A stretch of 64,000 nucleotides of DNA from Seramator thermalis (GCF_004138125.1 NZ_RXHS01000007.1:1-64000), one strand, 5' to 3'; shown: positions 8,384 through 18,169, counted from the first letter of the stretch. A program made the numbers and translations. Notes: generated from the letters alone by a model not told the origin.

Positions 8384-9871
8384 TTAATAACCAGTGTTTT
8401 GTGTCAGGTTGGGATTGGCATCGCGTTCCTTCTGCGGGATGGGGAAAAGGAGGTGCTTCTCCGTAGCGTTTACTTTGCCAATGGAGTGCAGAAAGTTGAG
8501 TGCGTACTGGCCATTATCCCAGCGGATAAGGTCAAACCAGCGGTGTCCTTCAAAGGCGAGCTCAATACGCCGTTCATGGCGGATCTTCTCACGCATGACA
8601 GCCTGGCTCAATCCCTCCACATCGCTGCGGTTGGTGAGGCCGGCACGCCTGCGTACCTGGTAGAGGGGCTCTTCGGCTTCCGCAGTACGTCCCAGCTCAT
8701 TGAGTGCCTCGGCCTTCATCAGCAGCACATCAGCAAAGCGAAGCACGATGATGCTTGCCGAGTTGGTGTTGTAGTCGGGTGAGACAGAGAGTGGCACCAG
8801 GAACTTGCGCACATTATAACCGGTATTGGACATGGTGGACTTGTAGTTTTTGCCGTCGAACGGGGGACATCCCTCGTAGAGGATGGTCTTGTCTTTGCGC
8901 AGGTCGCCCTCCTCATAGCTGTCTACAAACTCCTGCGTGGGCAGGTTCCAGCCGTAGCCTCCTCCCACCCAGCCGCTGTTGCGTGGACCCATAAAGGTGC
9001 TGAGCCAGTTGGCCTGGTTTTCATCATCCCAGAAGCCTGCCTTGGTGAGGCCATAGTACTGCACCTCGAAGAGCGACTCGCGCGTGTTCTTGTGACGCTC
9101 CTCACCGCCGAAGCAGTCGCTGTAATCGGGGTTGAGGGTGTAGCCCAGTTCCTCGACCAGCTCGCACATCTGTAGCGACTCATCATACATGCCCAGGGTG
9201 AGGTATACCTTGGCCAGCATGCCGGCGGCGGCACCTTTGGATGCGCGACCGATATCACTGCCGCTGTAGGACTCCCTCACGGGCAGCAGCTTCACCGCCT
9301 CCACCAGGTCGGGAATGATTACCTCGTTGTAGATGGTCGCCCTGTCGGTGCGCGACGGCAACAGGTTGTCACCCGGCTTGGGGGTGGCGATGCTCATTGG
9401 CACATCGCCAAAGAGCTGCACCAGGATAAAGTAGTAGTGTGCGCGCAGGAAGCGGGCCTCACCGAGGATTCTGTTTTTGAGCGATTCGTCGATCTTCATA
9501 TCGGGCACGCTCTCCAGCACAGTGTTGCAGTAGAGGATGCCGGGGTTGGGACCTCGCCAGATATCGAGTGCCGCAGCATTGTCGGCCGTGGCAACGAAGT
9601 TGGCCAGGGTAACCGTCTCGATGCCGTCGGTGCCGCCACCGGCACCCACTTCGCTGTTGCCGGCGATGATGTCGAGGGTCCAGATGCGCATGTTATAAAG
9701 CTTGGGTCGCTGCAGCGGCTGGTAAGCCCCGTTGATCAGGGCGATGGCGGATGCCTCATCTTTCAGCGCCTCGGCACTGGGATCTTCGTAGGGCACCTTG
9801 TTGAGGAAGTCGGAACAGCCAGCAAAGAAGGATGCTGCCGCAAGTAATCCTATATAAATATATTTTTTCAT
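8384..9871 (-). CDS. SusD/RagB-family outer-membrane nutrient-binding lipoprotein
   Basis: This is a 495-residue SusD-family lid protein. The lipoprotein signal is MKKYIYIGLLAAASFFAGC with the acceptor Cys at 19. Helical TPR-like segments include RILGEARFLRAHYYFILVQ, and the C-terminus has the conserved IRHERRIELAFEGHRWFDLIRW motif region. It forms the hinged lid on the SusC barrel and delivers oligosaccharide. It is encoded 60 bp downstream of susC in the same operon and is GC-rich like its downstream neighbours. Confidence 0.93.
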   Translation of the reverse strand: MKKYIYIGLLAAASFFAGCSDFLNKVPYEDPSAEALKDEASAIALINGAYQPLQRPKLYNMRIWTLDIIAGNSEVGAGGGTDGIETVTLANFVATADNAAALDIWRGPNPGILYCNTVLESVPDMKIDESLKNRILGEARFLRAHYYFILVQLFGDVPMSIATPKPGDNLLPSRTDRATIYNEVIIPDLVEAVKLLPVRESYSGSDIGRASKGAAAGMLAKVYLTLGMYDESLQMCELVEELGYTLNPDYSDCFGGEERHKNTRESLFEVQYYGLTKAGFWDDENQANWLSTFMGPRNSGWVGGGYGWNLPTQEFVDSYEEGDLRKDKTILYEGCPPFDGKNYKSTMSNTGYNVRKFLVPLSVSPDYNTNSASIIVLRFADVLLMKAEALNELGRTAEAEEPLYQVRRRAGLTNRSDVEGLSQAVMREKIRHERRIELAFEGHRWFDLIRWDNGQYALNFLHSIGKVNATEKHLLFPIPQKERDANPNLTQNTGY

Positions 9872-9931
9872 TTGATTTGTTCTTTAGGGTGTAAATGATT
9901 CGCTATCATCTTGCAAAACTTACTCATTCAT

Positions 9932-12900
9932 TTAAAATTGAATATTTAATCCCAGACTGACCGTACGAGTGACGGGATAGGTTCCCAAATCCACACCTCC
10001 GGCACCTACTTCTGGATCGAAGCCGGAGTAGTGGGTGAGGGTGAAGAGGTTCTGGGCGGAGAGGTAGAGGCGTGCCTTGCTGAGATATGCTTTACGTGTG
10101 AGGTCGGCGGGCAACGTGTAGCCCAGCGTCAGGTTCTTGAGTCGCAGGTAGGAGCCATCCTCGATGAAACGGTCGGAGTGACGCACGTTCATGTTTGGGT
10201 CGCTGTAGACGGCACGTGGTACGCTGTTGCTGGTGCCCTCGCCCCGCCAGCGGTCGAGCACCTTCGTGGTTTGGTTCTGTGGGATGGACATGCTCTCCTG
10301 CCAGATGCGGTTGGCATTGTAGATGTCAACATCGGCGACTCCCTGTAAGAATATCTGTAGGTCAAAATCCCTGTACGAGAGGCTATTGTTCATTGAGAAT
10401 GACCAGTTGGGGAAAGGATTGCCAATGTAGGTGCGATCATCGGCATTGATGACGCCGTTATTGTCGAGGTCGCGGAAGCGGATATCGCCCGGGGCGGTGC
10501 CGCCAGGCACTTGCACGGCGTAGTTGTTAACCTCCTCCTGTGTCTGGAAGATGCCGTTGGTGACATATCCGTAAAAGGTGTTGACTGGCTTACCCTCGGC
10601 ACTCACCTGCACCTTGGTCATGTTGATGTCGCCGCCGGTGAAGAGGGCGATGCCGTCGTTCATCTTCATCACCTTATTCTGGTTGTAGGAGATATTAAAA
10701 TCGGTATCCCACGACAGTACACCGGTGAGGTTGCGGGAGGAGAGGGTGAGTTCCACACCCCTGTTTTGCACCTCGCCAGCATTGATGCTCGGCACATAGA
10801 CATCGGAGTAGCCGGTGGTGATGGGTACCGACATGGGTACCAGCATGTCGCTGGTATTCTTCAGGTAGGCGTCGAGTGTCAGGTTGAGCCGCTGCCCCAG
10901 CAGGGCAATATCGGCACCGACGTTGAACTGTTTCACGGACTCCCAGCGCACATTGGGGTTGGGCATCACCAGTGGATAGAGCGTGGGAACAAGGGTGCCG
11001 TTGAAGACATACTGACCGGTCTTCAGGCGGGTGAAATAGGCATAGTTATCAATTCCTCCCTGGTTGCCGGTTTCACCATAACCAAGACGCATTTTGACAT
11101 CATCGACCCAGCGACCACGCTCGAAGAACTCCTCTTCGGAGAGGCGCCATGCTCCGGAGAAGGAGGGGAAGGTGCCCCACCTGTTGGCTTTCGAAAAGCG
11201 GGAGGAGCCGTCGCGCCGCACCGTGGCGGTGAACAGGTACTTGTTGTCGTAATTGTAATTCACACGTCCCATGAGGGAGAGCACTGCCCAGTCGTTGCGG
11301 CTTCCTCCCACGATGGGGTCGGTGAGCCCGTTGTTAAGTTGGTTGTTGGCATCGCTGAGAAAACCCTGCACGCCGGCGCTCATATAGTTGTAGACATTAT
11401 TCTGCGCACTGGTGCCGATCATCGCGTTGAGCGTATGCTTGTCGGCCAAGGTGTTGAGATAGGTGAGGGTGTTGTCCCACAAGTAGGTGAGACTCTTATT
11501 GGAGGATTCGTTCAGAGAGGACTGCGGCTGTGGTATCGGCTTCCAGTCGTACTTGGGACTGAAGCTGTTGTTATCCCAGAACTTGAAATCGATGCCTCCG
11601 AGCGACTTGAAGGTGAACTTATCGGCCAGTTTGATCTCCGCATAGAGGTTACCCAGCACATTGTAGCCGTTGGTTTTGCTCTTGCTGAGGGTGGCGGTGC
11701 CAATGGGGTTGCGGATGTCGCCGTACTGGTAGGCGGGCTCACCGGGCCCGGACCAGCTGCCGTCGTCGTTATAGACAGGCTGTGTGGGCAGTGCGGCCAT
11801 GGTGGAGCGGATATCGTATGCTCCCTGCTGCTTCACATCGTGACTCAGGGTGAGGTTATGACCAAAGCTGATCCATGGGCGCACCTTCGACTCGCTGTTG
11901 AACTGTACCGTGTAGCGGCGGTAGGAGGTATTTAGCACGATGCCTTCCTGATCGAGTACACCCCCGGAGACATAGTAGTTTCCCTTGTCACTTCCTCCCG
12001 AGTAGGAAAGGGTATAGTTTTTCATCCAGGCATCCCGGAAGAGCATGTCGAGCCAGTCGGTGGAGCTGCTCCAGAGGGTTGGATCGGCAAAGTCGGGCCG
12101 CTGTGCTAACTGCGAGGAGGTGGAGACGGATCTGTTGTAGTTGGCGATCATCTCGTTGTGTAGGGATGCGAATTGACTGGCGTTGAGCATTTGCGGCATG
12201 TTGGTAGCGCTCTGCACACCCCAGTTGGTGCTGAAAGCAATGATACCGTCACCACTCTTCCCTTTGCGGGTGGTGATGAGAATGACACCGTTGGCACCGC
12301 GTGAACCATAGATGGCCGTGGCGGAGGCATCTTTAAGCACGTCGACCGTCTCCACATCTTCCATATTGAGGGCGTTGATGCCCAGGTCGGTGGGGACACC
12401 GTCGATGACAAGTAGCGGCTCACTGTTGTTGATGGTGCTGATACCGCGGATGCGGAACGAGACATTGTCGCCCGGCTTACCAGAGGAGATGACCTGCACG
12501 CCTGCGGCACGTCCCTGTAGCGCTTCACCTAAGCTTGCCAGGGGCTTGTCCCTGAGTATCTCGCCCTGTACGGAGGCGACAGCACCGGTGAGGTCTTTCT
12601 TGCGCATCACACCATACCCCACAACCACCACTTCCTCCAGCGCCTGAGTATCTTCAACCAATGTTATATTAAAAGATGTTTTTCCTGCAGTATTAATTTC
12701 CTGCTCAACATAGCCAATGTACGACACGCGAATTGTCGCATTATCAGCAACTTTTAACGAAAAATTTCCATCCATATCCGTTACGGTTCCATTGGTTGTG
12801 CCGACTTCTATAATATTGGCTCCGATAATCGGTTCTCCATTGGCATCGGTCACTTTCCCCGTAATGGTGTTTTGCTGTTGCTGAGCAGATTCAATTCCGT

Positions 12901-13261
12901 AAACTATTTCTCCTATTTTTTCTTTCGGCGACAGAATGATTTGATTGCCTTCAACCTGATAGGCTACATCTTCCGATGCGAACAGTTTATCCAGTACATC
13001 CGAAATGGCCGCATTTTTTACGCGAACACTCACTTTTCGGTCAACATTCACCAGCTTGTTGTTGTACAGGAAGTAATAGTCGGATTTTTCTTCGATGGTT
13101 TGCAATACTTTTTCGATGGTCGTATTTTTCATATCCAGCGAAATTTTCGTTTTTTGTGAATACACATCTTCAGCCTGAAGTTGAAATGCGATCAAACAAA
13201 GTAAGATCAGGGTTACTCTCATGGCTAATGGTATTTTTTTGATGTTTAATAATTTATTCAT
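9932..13261 (-). CDS. SusC/RagA-family TonB-dependent transporter with N-terminal STN signalling domain
   Basis: This 1109-residue outer-membrane transporter has a signal sequence (1-30), an STN domain (about 38-112) that contacts an anti-sigma factor, a carboxypeptidase-regulatory-like beta domain (about 132-202), a TonB-box-like EEVVVVGYG (209-217), a plug, and a barrel ending in LNIQF. The STN domain links it to the FecR/ECF sigma pair just upstream. Base composition changes sharply near 12650, about residue 203: I count 37/60 G+C at 12541-12600 and 18/60 at 12661-12720. The first 200 codons therefore look native and the remainder acquired. The predicted substrate is dextran-derived oligosaccharide. 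Confidence 0.93.
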   Translation of the reverse strand: MNKLLNIKKIPLAMRVTLILLCLIAFQLQAEDVYSQKTKISLDMKNTTIEKVLQTIEEKSDYYFLYNNKLVNVDRKVSVRVKNAAISDVLDKLFASEDVAYQVEGNQIILSPKEKIGEIVYGIESAQQQQNTITGKVTDANGEPIIGANIIEVGTTNGTVTDMDGNFSLKVADNATIRVSYIGYVEQEINTAGKTSFNITLVEDTQALEEVVVVGYGVMRKKDLTGAVASVQGEILRDKPLASLGEALQGRAAGVQVISSGKPGDNVSFRIRGISTINNSEPLLVIDGVPTDLGINALNMEDVETVDVLKDASATAIYGSRGANGVILITTRKGKSGDGIIAFSTNWGVQSATNMPQMLNASQFASLHNEMIANYNRSVSTSSQLAQRPDFADPTLWSSSTDWLDMLFRDAWMKNYTLSYSGGSDKGNYYVSGGVLDQEGIVLNTSYRRYTVQFNSESKVRPWISFGHNLTLSHDVKQQGAYDIRSTMAALPTQPVYNDDGSWSGPGEPAYQYGDIRNPIGTATLSKSKTNGYNVLGNLYAEIKLADKFTFKSLGGIDFKFWDNNSFSPKYDWKPIPQPQSSLNESSNKSLTYLWDNTLTYLNTLADKHTLNAMIGTSAQNNVYNYMSAGVQGFLSDANNQLNNGLTDPIVGGSRNDWAVLSLMGRVNYNYDNKYLFTATVRRDGSSRFSKANRWGTFPSFSGAWRLSEEEFFERGRWVDDVKMRLGYGETGNQGGIDNYAYFTRLKTGQYVFNGTLVPTLYPLVMPNPNVRWESVKQFNVGADIALLGQRLNLTLDAYLKNTSDMLVPMSVPITTGYSDVYVPSINAGEVQNRGVELTLSSRNLTGVLSWDTDFNISYNQNKVMKMNDGIALFTGGDINMTKVQVSAEGKPVNTFYGYVTNGIFQTQEEVNNYAVQVPGGTAPGDIRFRDLDNNGVINADDRTYIGNPFPNWSFSMNNSLSYRDFDLQIFLQGVADVDIYNANRIWQESMSIPQNQTTKVLDRWRGEGTSNSVPRAVYSDPNMNVRHSDRFIEDGSYLRLKNLTLGYTLPADLTRKAYLSKARLYLSAQNLFTLTHYSGFDPEVGAGGVDLGTYPVTRTVSLGLNIQF

Positions 13262-13446
13262 ATTTTTGCTCTGTTATTAAATTTGTTATGGGTTTAGTAA
13301 CTTTGCTTATCGACGCGGGGGAGTGGCATTTTCCGAAACGATAAGCGAATTATTTGCGGGGGGAGGATCAAGCTTTGGCTTTTCTTCTCCCGATTTTTTT
13401 GTTTGCATTTTTCTCATGTGTTCATAGGCATTCCTCCTGTATGGTT

Positions 13447-14460
13447 TTATTTGGTAGTTATTTTAATGGTGCGTTTTGTATATGTGCTGTCATTGAGCTG
13501 TTGTGGATTGCTGATGGTGTAGGAGATAGGTGTCGATCGTGTGAGCAGATAAAGAATTTCTTCCAGCGATTCGTCCGTGAAAGTAGCGGTGAATATGTAT
13601 TCTCGCAGTTTTTCATCTTCCATTTGAATATTGACTCCAAATTTTCGCGAAAGTTTTTCGGTGATGGTTTCGAATTTTTCGCGACGAAATACCATCTTGC
13701 CATCTTTCCAGGCCGTTTCAGCATAAGTGTCGGCTGAAGCTACCTGCATATTACCGCTGACAGCTTCTATGATGGCTTTTTCTCCGGAAATGAGTGTCTC
13801 CTGACTTTTCGAAACGTCTGACGAAACTTCCACGTGTCCCTTGGCCAATGTTACTTCGTAGCGATTCGCGCTCGTGTAGGCATTCACGTTAAATTCCGTT
13901 CCGTATGCGCTTACGATTATTTGATGAGGCGTCATCACTTCGAAACGATGCTCTTTGTCGGAAGTTACCTTGAAATAGGCCTCGCCGTTGAGTTTCACGG
14001 TTCGAGTTTTTTGGGTGAAGTGTACCGGATAGGTAAGTGTGCTTTGAGCATTCAGCCACACCTCGCTGCCATCGGGAAGCACCGTTTTGGTGACTGTGCC
14101 CGGTGCTGAAGTTATGGTAATAGTTTGTTGTATTTTGTTCCGATTGATTTCGGGCAACAGAAAATATTGATAAATCAAAAAAAGTGGAAGAAGAATGGCT
14201 GCGGCGGTTCGAGTGAAATTCCAAATCGACTGCATGGTTTTGCTTCTCTTAATACGCCGATAAAGCTGGTCCCATGCCGCTTGCGTATTCACTTCACGTT
14301 GCCGGATTAGATTTTCGGATAGAGTATATATTCGGGCAATTTCGTCGAATTTCTTTCTGAGTTCGGGAGACCGCTGTAATTGCAGCTCGAAGTCTCGTTT
14401 TTCATCGGCCGATAGATTGTCTTGTAAATACGAAAAAATAGATGATTCGTTATACTCCAT
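13447..14460 (-). CDS. FecR-family anti-sigma factor
   Basis: The 337-residue protein has an N-terminal cytoplasmic anti-sigma region, a membrane segment at about 82-104 (AAAILLPLFLIYQYFLL) and a periplasmic FecR domain (about 117-215, with LPDGSEVWLNAQSTLTYPV), then a C-terminal STN-interacting domain (about 255-337). It should hold the sigma factor inactive until the STN domain of the SusC transporter reports substrate. It lies between the sigma gene (194 bp upstream) and susC (185 bp downstream). Its composition is about 45% G+C in a counted 60-base sample, unlike the GC-rich transport genes. Confidence 0.9.
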   Translation of the reverse strand: MEYNESSIFSYLQDNLSADEKRDFELQLQRSPELRKKFDEIARIYTLSENLIRQREVNTQAAWDQLYRRIKRSKTMQSIWNFTRTAAAILLPLFLIYQYFLLPEINRNKIQQTITITSAPGTVTKTVLPDGSEVWLNAQSTLTYPVHFTQKTRTVKLNGEAYFKVTSDKEHRFEVMTPHQIIVSAYGTEFNVNAYTSANRYEVTLAKGHVEVSSDVSKSQETLISGEKAIIEAVSGNMQVASADTYAETAWKDGKMVFRREKFETITEKLSRKFGVNIQMEDEKLREYIFTATFTDESLEEILYLLTRSTPISYTISNPQQLNDSTYTKRTIKITTK

Positions 14461-14654
14461 TTACACCTTTTATATACTTGACGTTTCATCGATCAAATAC
14501 CCTATAAAAAAAGTAATTTTTTATCAAACCATTAAATTTTTAAACCATTAAGGAGTTAAGGTTATTAAGGGAACAACGAATCAGACTTAACGGATTCTTA
14601 ATTTCTTCATAAATGTTTACAAAAAAATAATTTGAAACACTCGAATTTGTGTCA

Positions 14655-15227
14655 TTAAAAAATCAGAAAAAATAAAGGCAAATAGTCTTTCAACTCGACA
14701 CGCAAAATGCTTAGAGCTTTGCTGATGTAGGCCTCGATGGTTTTTGGAGAAAGCGACATCTGTTGTGCAATTTCGTTGTAGGTCATTCCTTTGAAGCGAT
14801 TCATTTCGAATGCTTCGCGAATGTTGGGCGGAAGTTTTTGAATTGCTTTTCCGATGATTTGCTCCAACTCATTGATGGTATAGATTTCTTCAGGCGATTG
14901 TTCCGATGTTTCCACTGTTGAGGGTGATCGGGTGGCAAAGCGGTCGATTACCGTACGCTTGCGCAAGATGTCGGTGCACTGGTTGCGCACGGCCGTTACG
15001 ATAAAGTTGCGAAAGGACGATTCCAATTCGATTTTTTTCCGATTTTTCCAGATATTGAAAAACACTTCCTGCACAATGTCGCGGGCTGTTTCATTGTCGC
15101 CCACTATGTTGGAAGCATATACGCAAAGCGTCGGGAAAAATTCGAAAAAAAGCTCCTTGAAAGCTTCTTCACTATCCAGTAAAGCTGCTTTCGAGAAAAG
15201 TCGATCGTAACGTAAATCTTCCTTCAT
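14655..15227 (-). CDS. ECF-type RNA polymerase sigma factor (sigma-70 family)
   Basis: This is a 190-residue ECF sigma factor. Region 2 covers about residues 25-95 (YASNIVGDNETARDIVQEVF, then NIWKNRKK) and region 4 about 125-178 (LPPNIREAFEMNRFKGMTYN with a helix-turn-helix). It pairs with the adjacent fecR and should drive the dextran locus. It begins 33 bp after the yifB stop on the same strand with no clear terminator between, so part of its transcription may come from yifB. Alternatives such as control of another SusC gene cannot be excluded. Confidence 0.92.
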   Translation of the reverse strand: MKEDLRYDRLFSKAALLDSEEAFKELFFEFFPTLCVYASNIVGDNETARDIVQEVFFNIWKNRKKIELESSFRNFIVTAVRNQCTDILRKRTVIDRFATRSPSTVETSEQSPEEIYTINELEQIIGKAIQKLPPNIREAFEMNRFKGMTYNEIAQQMSLSPKTIEAYISKALSILRVELKDYLPLFFLIF

Positions 15228-15260
15228 TTCAGTTTCAATCCGACTTCGGAATGACCGGTA

Positions 15261-16802
15261 TTATCCGCCTGCCCATGTCTCTCGATCCAAATTGCGATAA
15301 TTTATCGCTTCGGCAAGATGATGGGGCAACACTTTTTCGGAATTGTCCAAATCGGCAATGGTGCGCGAAACTTTCAGAATGCGGTCGTAGGCACGAGCCG
15401 AAAGGCTTAGGCGCTCCATGGCCGTTTTCAACAGCTTTAAACCTGCTTCGTCGGGCGAAGCATATTTTTGCAGCATTTTGCTGGTCATCTGTGCATTGCA
15501 GTAGATGCCGTCTATATCTTTAAAACGTTCTTCCTGAATTTTCCGAGCCATGATCACGCGTTCGCGTATGGTGGCACTATGTTCGGCCGGTGTCTTGTCC
15601 GATATTTTTTCGAACGGTACCGGAATGATTTCGATATGAATGTCGATGCGGTCGAGAAGTGGTCCCGAGATTTTGTTCAGGTATTTTTGTACGGCTCCGG
15701 GCGGACAAACGCAAGCTTTTTCGGGATGATTGTAGTATCCGCACGGACACGGGTTCATGGCCGAAACCAACATAAAACTTGCCGGATATTCTACCGAAAA
15801 TTTTGCACGCGAAATGGTTATTCTTCTGTCTTCGAGTGGCTGGCGCATCACTTCGAGCACACTTCGGTTGAATTCGGGAAGCTCGTCGAGAAACAGGACT
15901 CCATTGTGTGCCAAACTTATTTCGCCAGGCTGAGGATATGTCCCCCCGCCTACAAGTGCTACATCGCTGATGGTGTGATGAGGCGATCGGAAAGGCCGTC
16001 GCGACATGAGGGCAGTGTTCCCCTCGAGTTTTCCTGCTACGCTGTGTATTTTGGTCGTTTCGAGTGCTTCAGCTATCGAAAAGGGAGGCAAGATGGATGG
16101 CATTCGTTTGGCCATCATCGATTTGCCGGCTCCCGGACTTCCAATCATCAAAATATTGTGACCTCCGGCAGCGGCAACTTCCAGTGCACGCTTCACATTT
16201 TCTTGGCCTTTGACGTCGGCAAAATCGAGTTCGAACGTTGACTGGTCTTTCAAAAATTCTTGATAAATATCAACCTGTGTGCGATCGAGTTTCAGTTCGT
16301 CGTTGAAAAAACCGGTTACCTGACGAATATTTTTCACACCGTAAATATCGAGGCCTTCCACCACGGCTGCTTCCTTTGCATTTTCTTCGGGCAGTATAAA
16401 TCCTTCAAATCCTATTTCTTTTGCCATAATGGCAATAGGGAGAGCGCCTTTGATGGGTAATATGGTGCCGTCAAGCGAGAGTTCGCCCATCATTAGATAT
16501 TTTTCGAGCCGATCGGGGCGGAGTGATTCCGAGGCAGCTAAAATACCTATCGCCAGAGGTAAATCGTAAGCCGATCCCTCCTTCCGAATGTCGGCAGGGG
16601 ACATGTTTATTACAATTTGACGACGCGGAAAAGCAAATCCGTTTGCCTGCAATGCCGAAACAATGCGTTCGTGACTTTCTTTTACAGAGGCGTCGGGAAG
16701 CCCGACGAGCATAAATTTGATACCGGTCGAGCAGTTTACCTCGATGGTAATAGGGGTTGCGCTGATGCCATGTACAGCCGCACCAAATACTTTAACTATC
16801 AT
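15261..16802 (-). CDS. yifB: YifB/ComM-family Mg-chelatase-like AAA+ ATPase
   Basis: This 513-residue protein matches the usual length of the YifB (ComM) family. It has an N-terminal ChlI-like domain, Walker A in MIGSPGAGKSMMAKR at about residues 218-232, Walker B in VLFLDELPEF, and a Cys-rich NPCPCGYYNHPEKACVC segment. In other bacteria ComM is a helicase that helps integrate transforming DNA. It starts 17 bp after the thioredoxin-fold lipoprotein stop, so the two form an operon, with the ECF sigma gene following. Confidence 0.93.
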   Translation of the reverse strand: MIVKVFGAAVHGISATPITIEVNCSTGIKFMLVGLPDASVKESHERIVSALQANGFAFPRRQIVINMSPADIRKEGSAYDLPLAIGILAASESLRPDRLEKYLMMGELSLDGTILPIKGALPIAIMAKEIGFEGFILPEENAKEAAVVEGLDIYGVKNIRQVTGFFNDELKLDRTQVDIYQEFLKDQSTFELDFADVKGQENVKRALEVAAAGGHNILMIGSPGAGKSMMAKRMPSILPPFSIAEALETTKIHSVAGKLEGNTALMSRRPFRSPHHTISDVALVGGGTYPQPGEISLAHNGVLFLDELPEFNRSVLEVMRQPLEDRRITISRAKFSVEYPASFMLVSAMNPCPCGYYNHPEKACVCPPGAVQKYLNKISGPLLDRIDIHIEIIPVPFEKISDKTPAEHSATIRERVIMARKIQEERFKDIDGIYCNAQMTSKMLQKYASPDEAGLKLLKTAMERLSLSARAYDRILKVSRTIADLDNSEKVLPHHLAEAINYRNLDRETWAGG

Positions 16803-16819
16803 GTTTTAATTGTCCTGTA

Positions 16820-17953
16820 TTATGAATCGGATTTGCCCTTTTTTGCAATTGTGGAGCTAATTTGCGATGCAGCAATGTTGCGAATTTGTATTTTGCCTCC
16901 CGGTGAGATCAGAATGTTGTAAGGGACAAACGGAATGTGATAAGAGCGCACAATATCCGATGCCCAGCTCCTTTTTTCGGCAACTGCAATCCAGGGCAAT
17001 GAGTCGTTTCCGATGGTTGTGATGGGGTAAATGTCCGAATCGATGTAGATCGATAAAAACTGAACGGAATCTTTATTGACTTTTTCGAATTCTTTCTTCA
17101 ATACTTGCACAGTTTCGCGCGATTCGCTACCGGTAGCCGAAAGAAATGACATGACCAAATATTTGGACGCGAAGTCGGTGGAACGAATGGTTTTATCGTT
17201 TATGTCGGTGAGTTGAAAATAGGGCATATAGGCTCCCTCAGCCGATTCCTTGAGTTCTTGAGTATAAATTTTGAGGTCGGAAACGGGTGGCCACTCAAGC
17301 GCTTTCCCTTTCAGATATCCGAGTACTCTTTCGAGCGACTGCGGATTTTCGGTATCTCTGAAAAACTCGTTGATCAGAATTGCACTGGCAATTTTTTCGG
17401 GATTTGCCTGAATGAATGTTTCGGCGCGTTGCATCAATTCGTGATTTAGGGAATTTATTTTTGCAACCTTTTCGTTCACGCTTAAAACATCGTTTTTCGG
17501 ATCGTTTTCCGATCGGTAATTGTTGATGATTTCGAAGCGTTGCTTGATCAAAGCTTCGTTCTCTTTTTTAAATGTCGATAAATCCTCGTTTATTTCATTG
17601 CCTTTCACCACGATTAAATCCGATAGATTGGCATCTCCGTCAAGAGAAATCTTGTCATCTTTGTCGGCAAAAACTACTGTCGAACTTTGGTAATCGTTGA
17701 AATAGAGCGCAAAGGTGGAAAGTGTGTCGATTTTTGTTTCGTATTTGAAGCTTCCTTCGGGGCTTGTTTTTATTGTGTCTATCACTATGGAATCTGACGA
17801 AAAATGCGTAGCAATGATATAAGGAGTTTCCAAATTCGAAATTTCACCTTTGATGATCACTTTGTTCGAATTTTTTTTACACGAAACAAATGAGAATGTC
17901 ACCAAGCACGTTAATAGATAAAGTCCTATTTTTCTTATATTTAAGAATGTCAT
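16820..17953 (-). CDS. Thioredoxin-fold lipoprotein with DUF4369-like N-terminus and no CXXC
   Basis: This 377-residue protein has a lipoprotein signal ending VTFSFVSC (Cys25). Residues about 35-130 look like the DUF4369 beta domain found in Bacteroidetes TlpA-like proteins, and a thioredoxin-like domain covers about 245-377 (YLVMSFLSATGSESRETVQ). At the place where active members have WCxxC this protein has SATGSES, so it should not be a disulfide oxidoreductase. It may be a binding or chaperone protein. It heads the yifB operon and is divergent from the glycosyltransferase. Confidence 0.75.
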   Translation of the reverse strand: MTFLNIRKIGLYLLTCLVTFSFVSCKKNSNKVIIKGEISNLETPYIIATHFSSDSIVIDTIKTSPEGSFKYETKIDTLSTFALYFNDYQSSTVVFADKDDKISLDGDANLSDLIVVKGNEINEDLSTFKKENEALIKQRFEIINNYRSENDPKNDVLSVNEKVAKINSLNHELMQRAETFIQANPEKIASAILINEFFRDTENPQSLERVLGYLKGKALEWPPVSDLKIYTQELKESAEGAYMPYFQLTDINDKTIRSTDFASKYLVMSFLSATGSESRETVQVLKKEFEKVNKDSVQFLSIYIDSDIYPITTIGNDSLPWIAVAEKRSWASDIVRSYHIPFVPYNILISPGGKIQIRNIAASQISSTIAKKGKSDS

Positions 17954-18143
17954 TATAAGATAGTTTGAATAGATGTTTCGTTGCCTTTTTCAGACCTCTA
18001 AAATAGAAATTTATGGATATATTTTGCTACATCCACACAAAGATAATTTCATATTTCGAATATTCAGCTATTTTTGCATATTTTTATTCAAATTTTATTT
18101 TATCGTGTTTGTAAAGAACTTCTGCACGCATTGTTTTTTTGTT

Positions 18144-18151
18144 TAGATTTG
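18144..18151 (+). promoter_or_regulatory. Bacteroidetes -7 element for the glycosyltransferase
   Basis: TAGATTTG fits the Bacteroidetes -7 consensus TAnnTTTG. It lies 18 bp before the ATG at 18170 and supports that start over the upstream in-frame ATG at 18074. No convincing -33 element was found. Confidence 0.35.
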
Positions 18152-18169
18152 TATCCAAGAATCGAAAAA

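Noticed and set aside
10511-11935. 474-residue plus-strand open frame opposite susC
   Set aside because: Antisense to conserved SusC barrel sequence; composition follows reversed codons.
18074-18169. N-terminal extension of the glycosyltransferase
   Set aside because: It contains the likely promoter element at 18144-18151 and is unlike GT2 N-termini.
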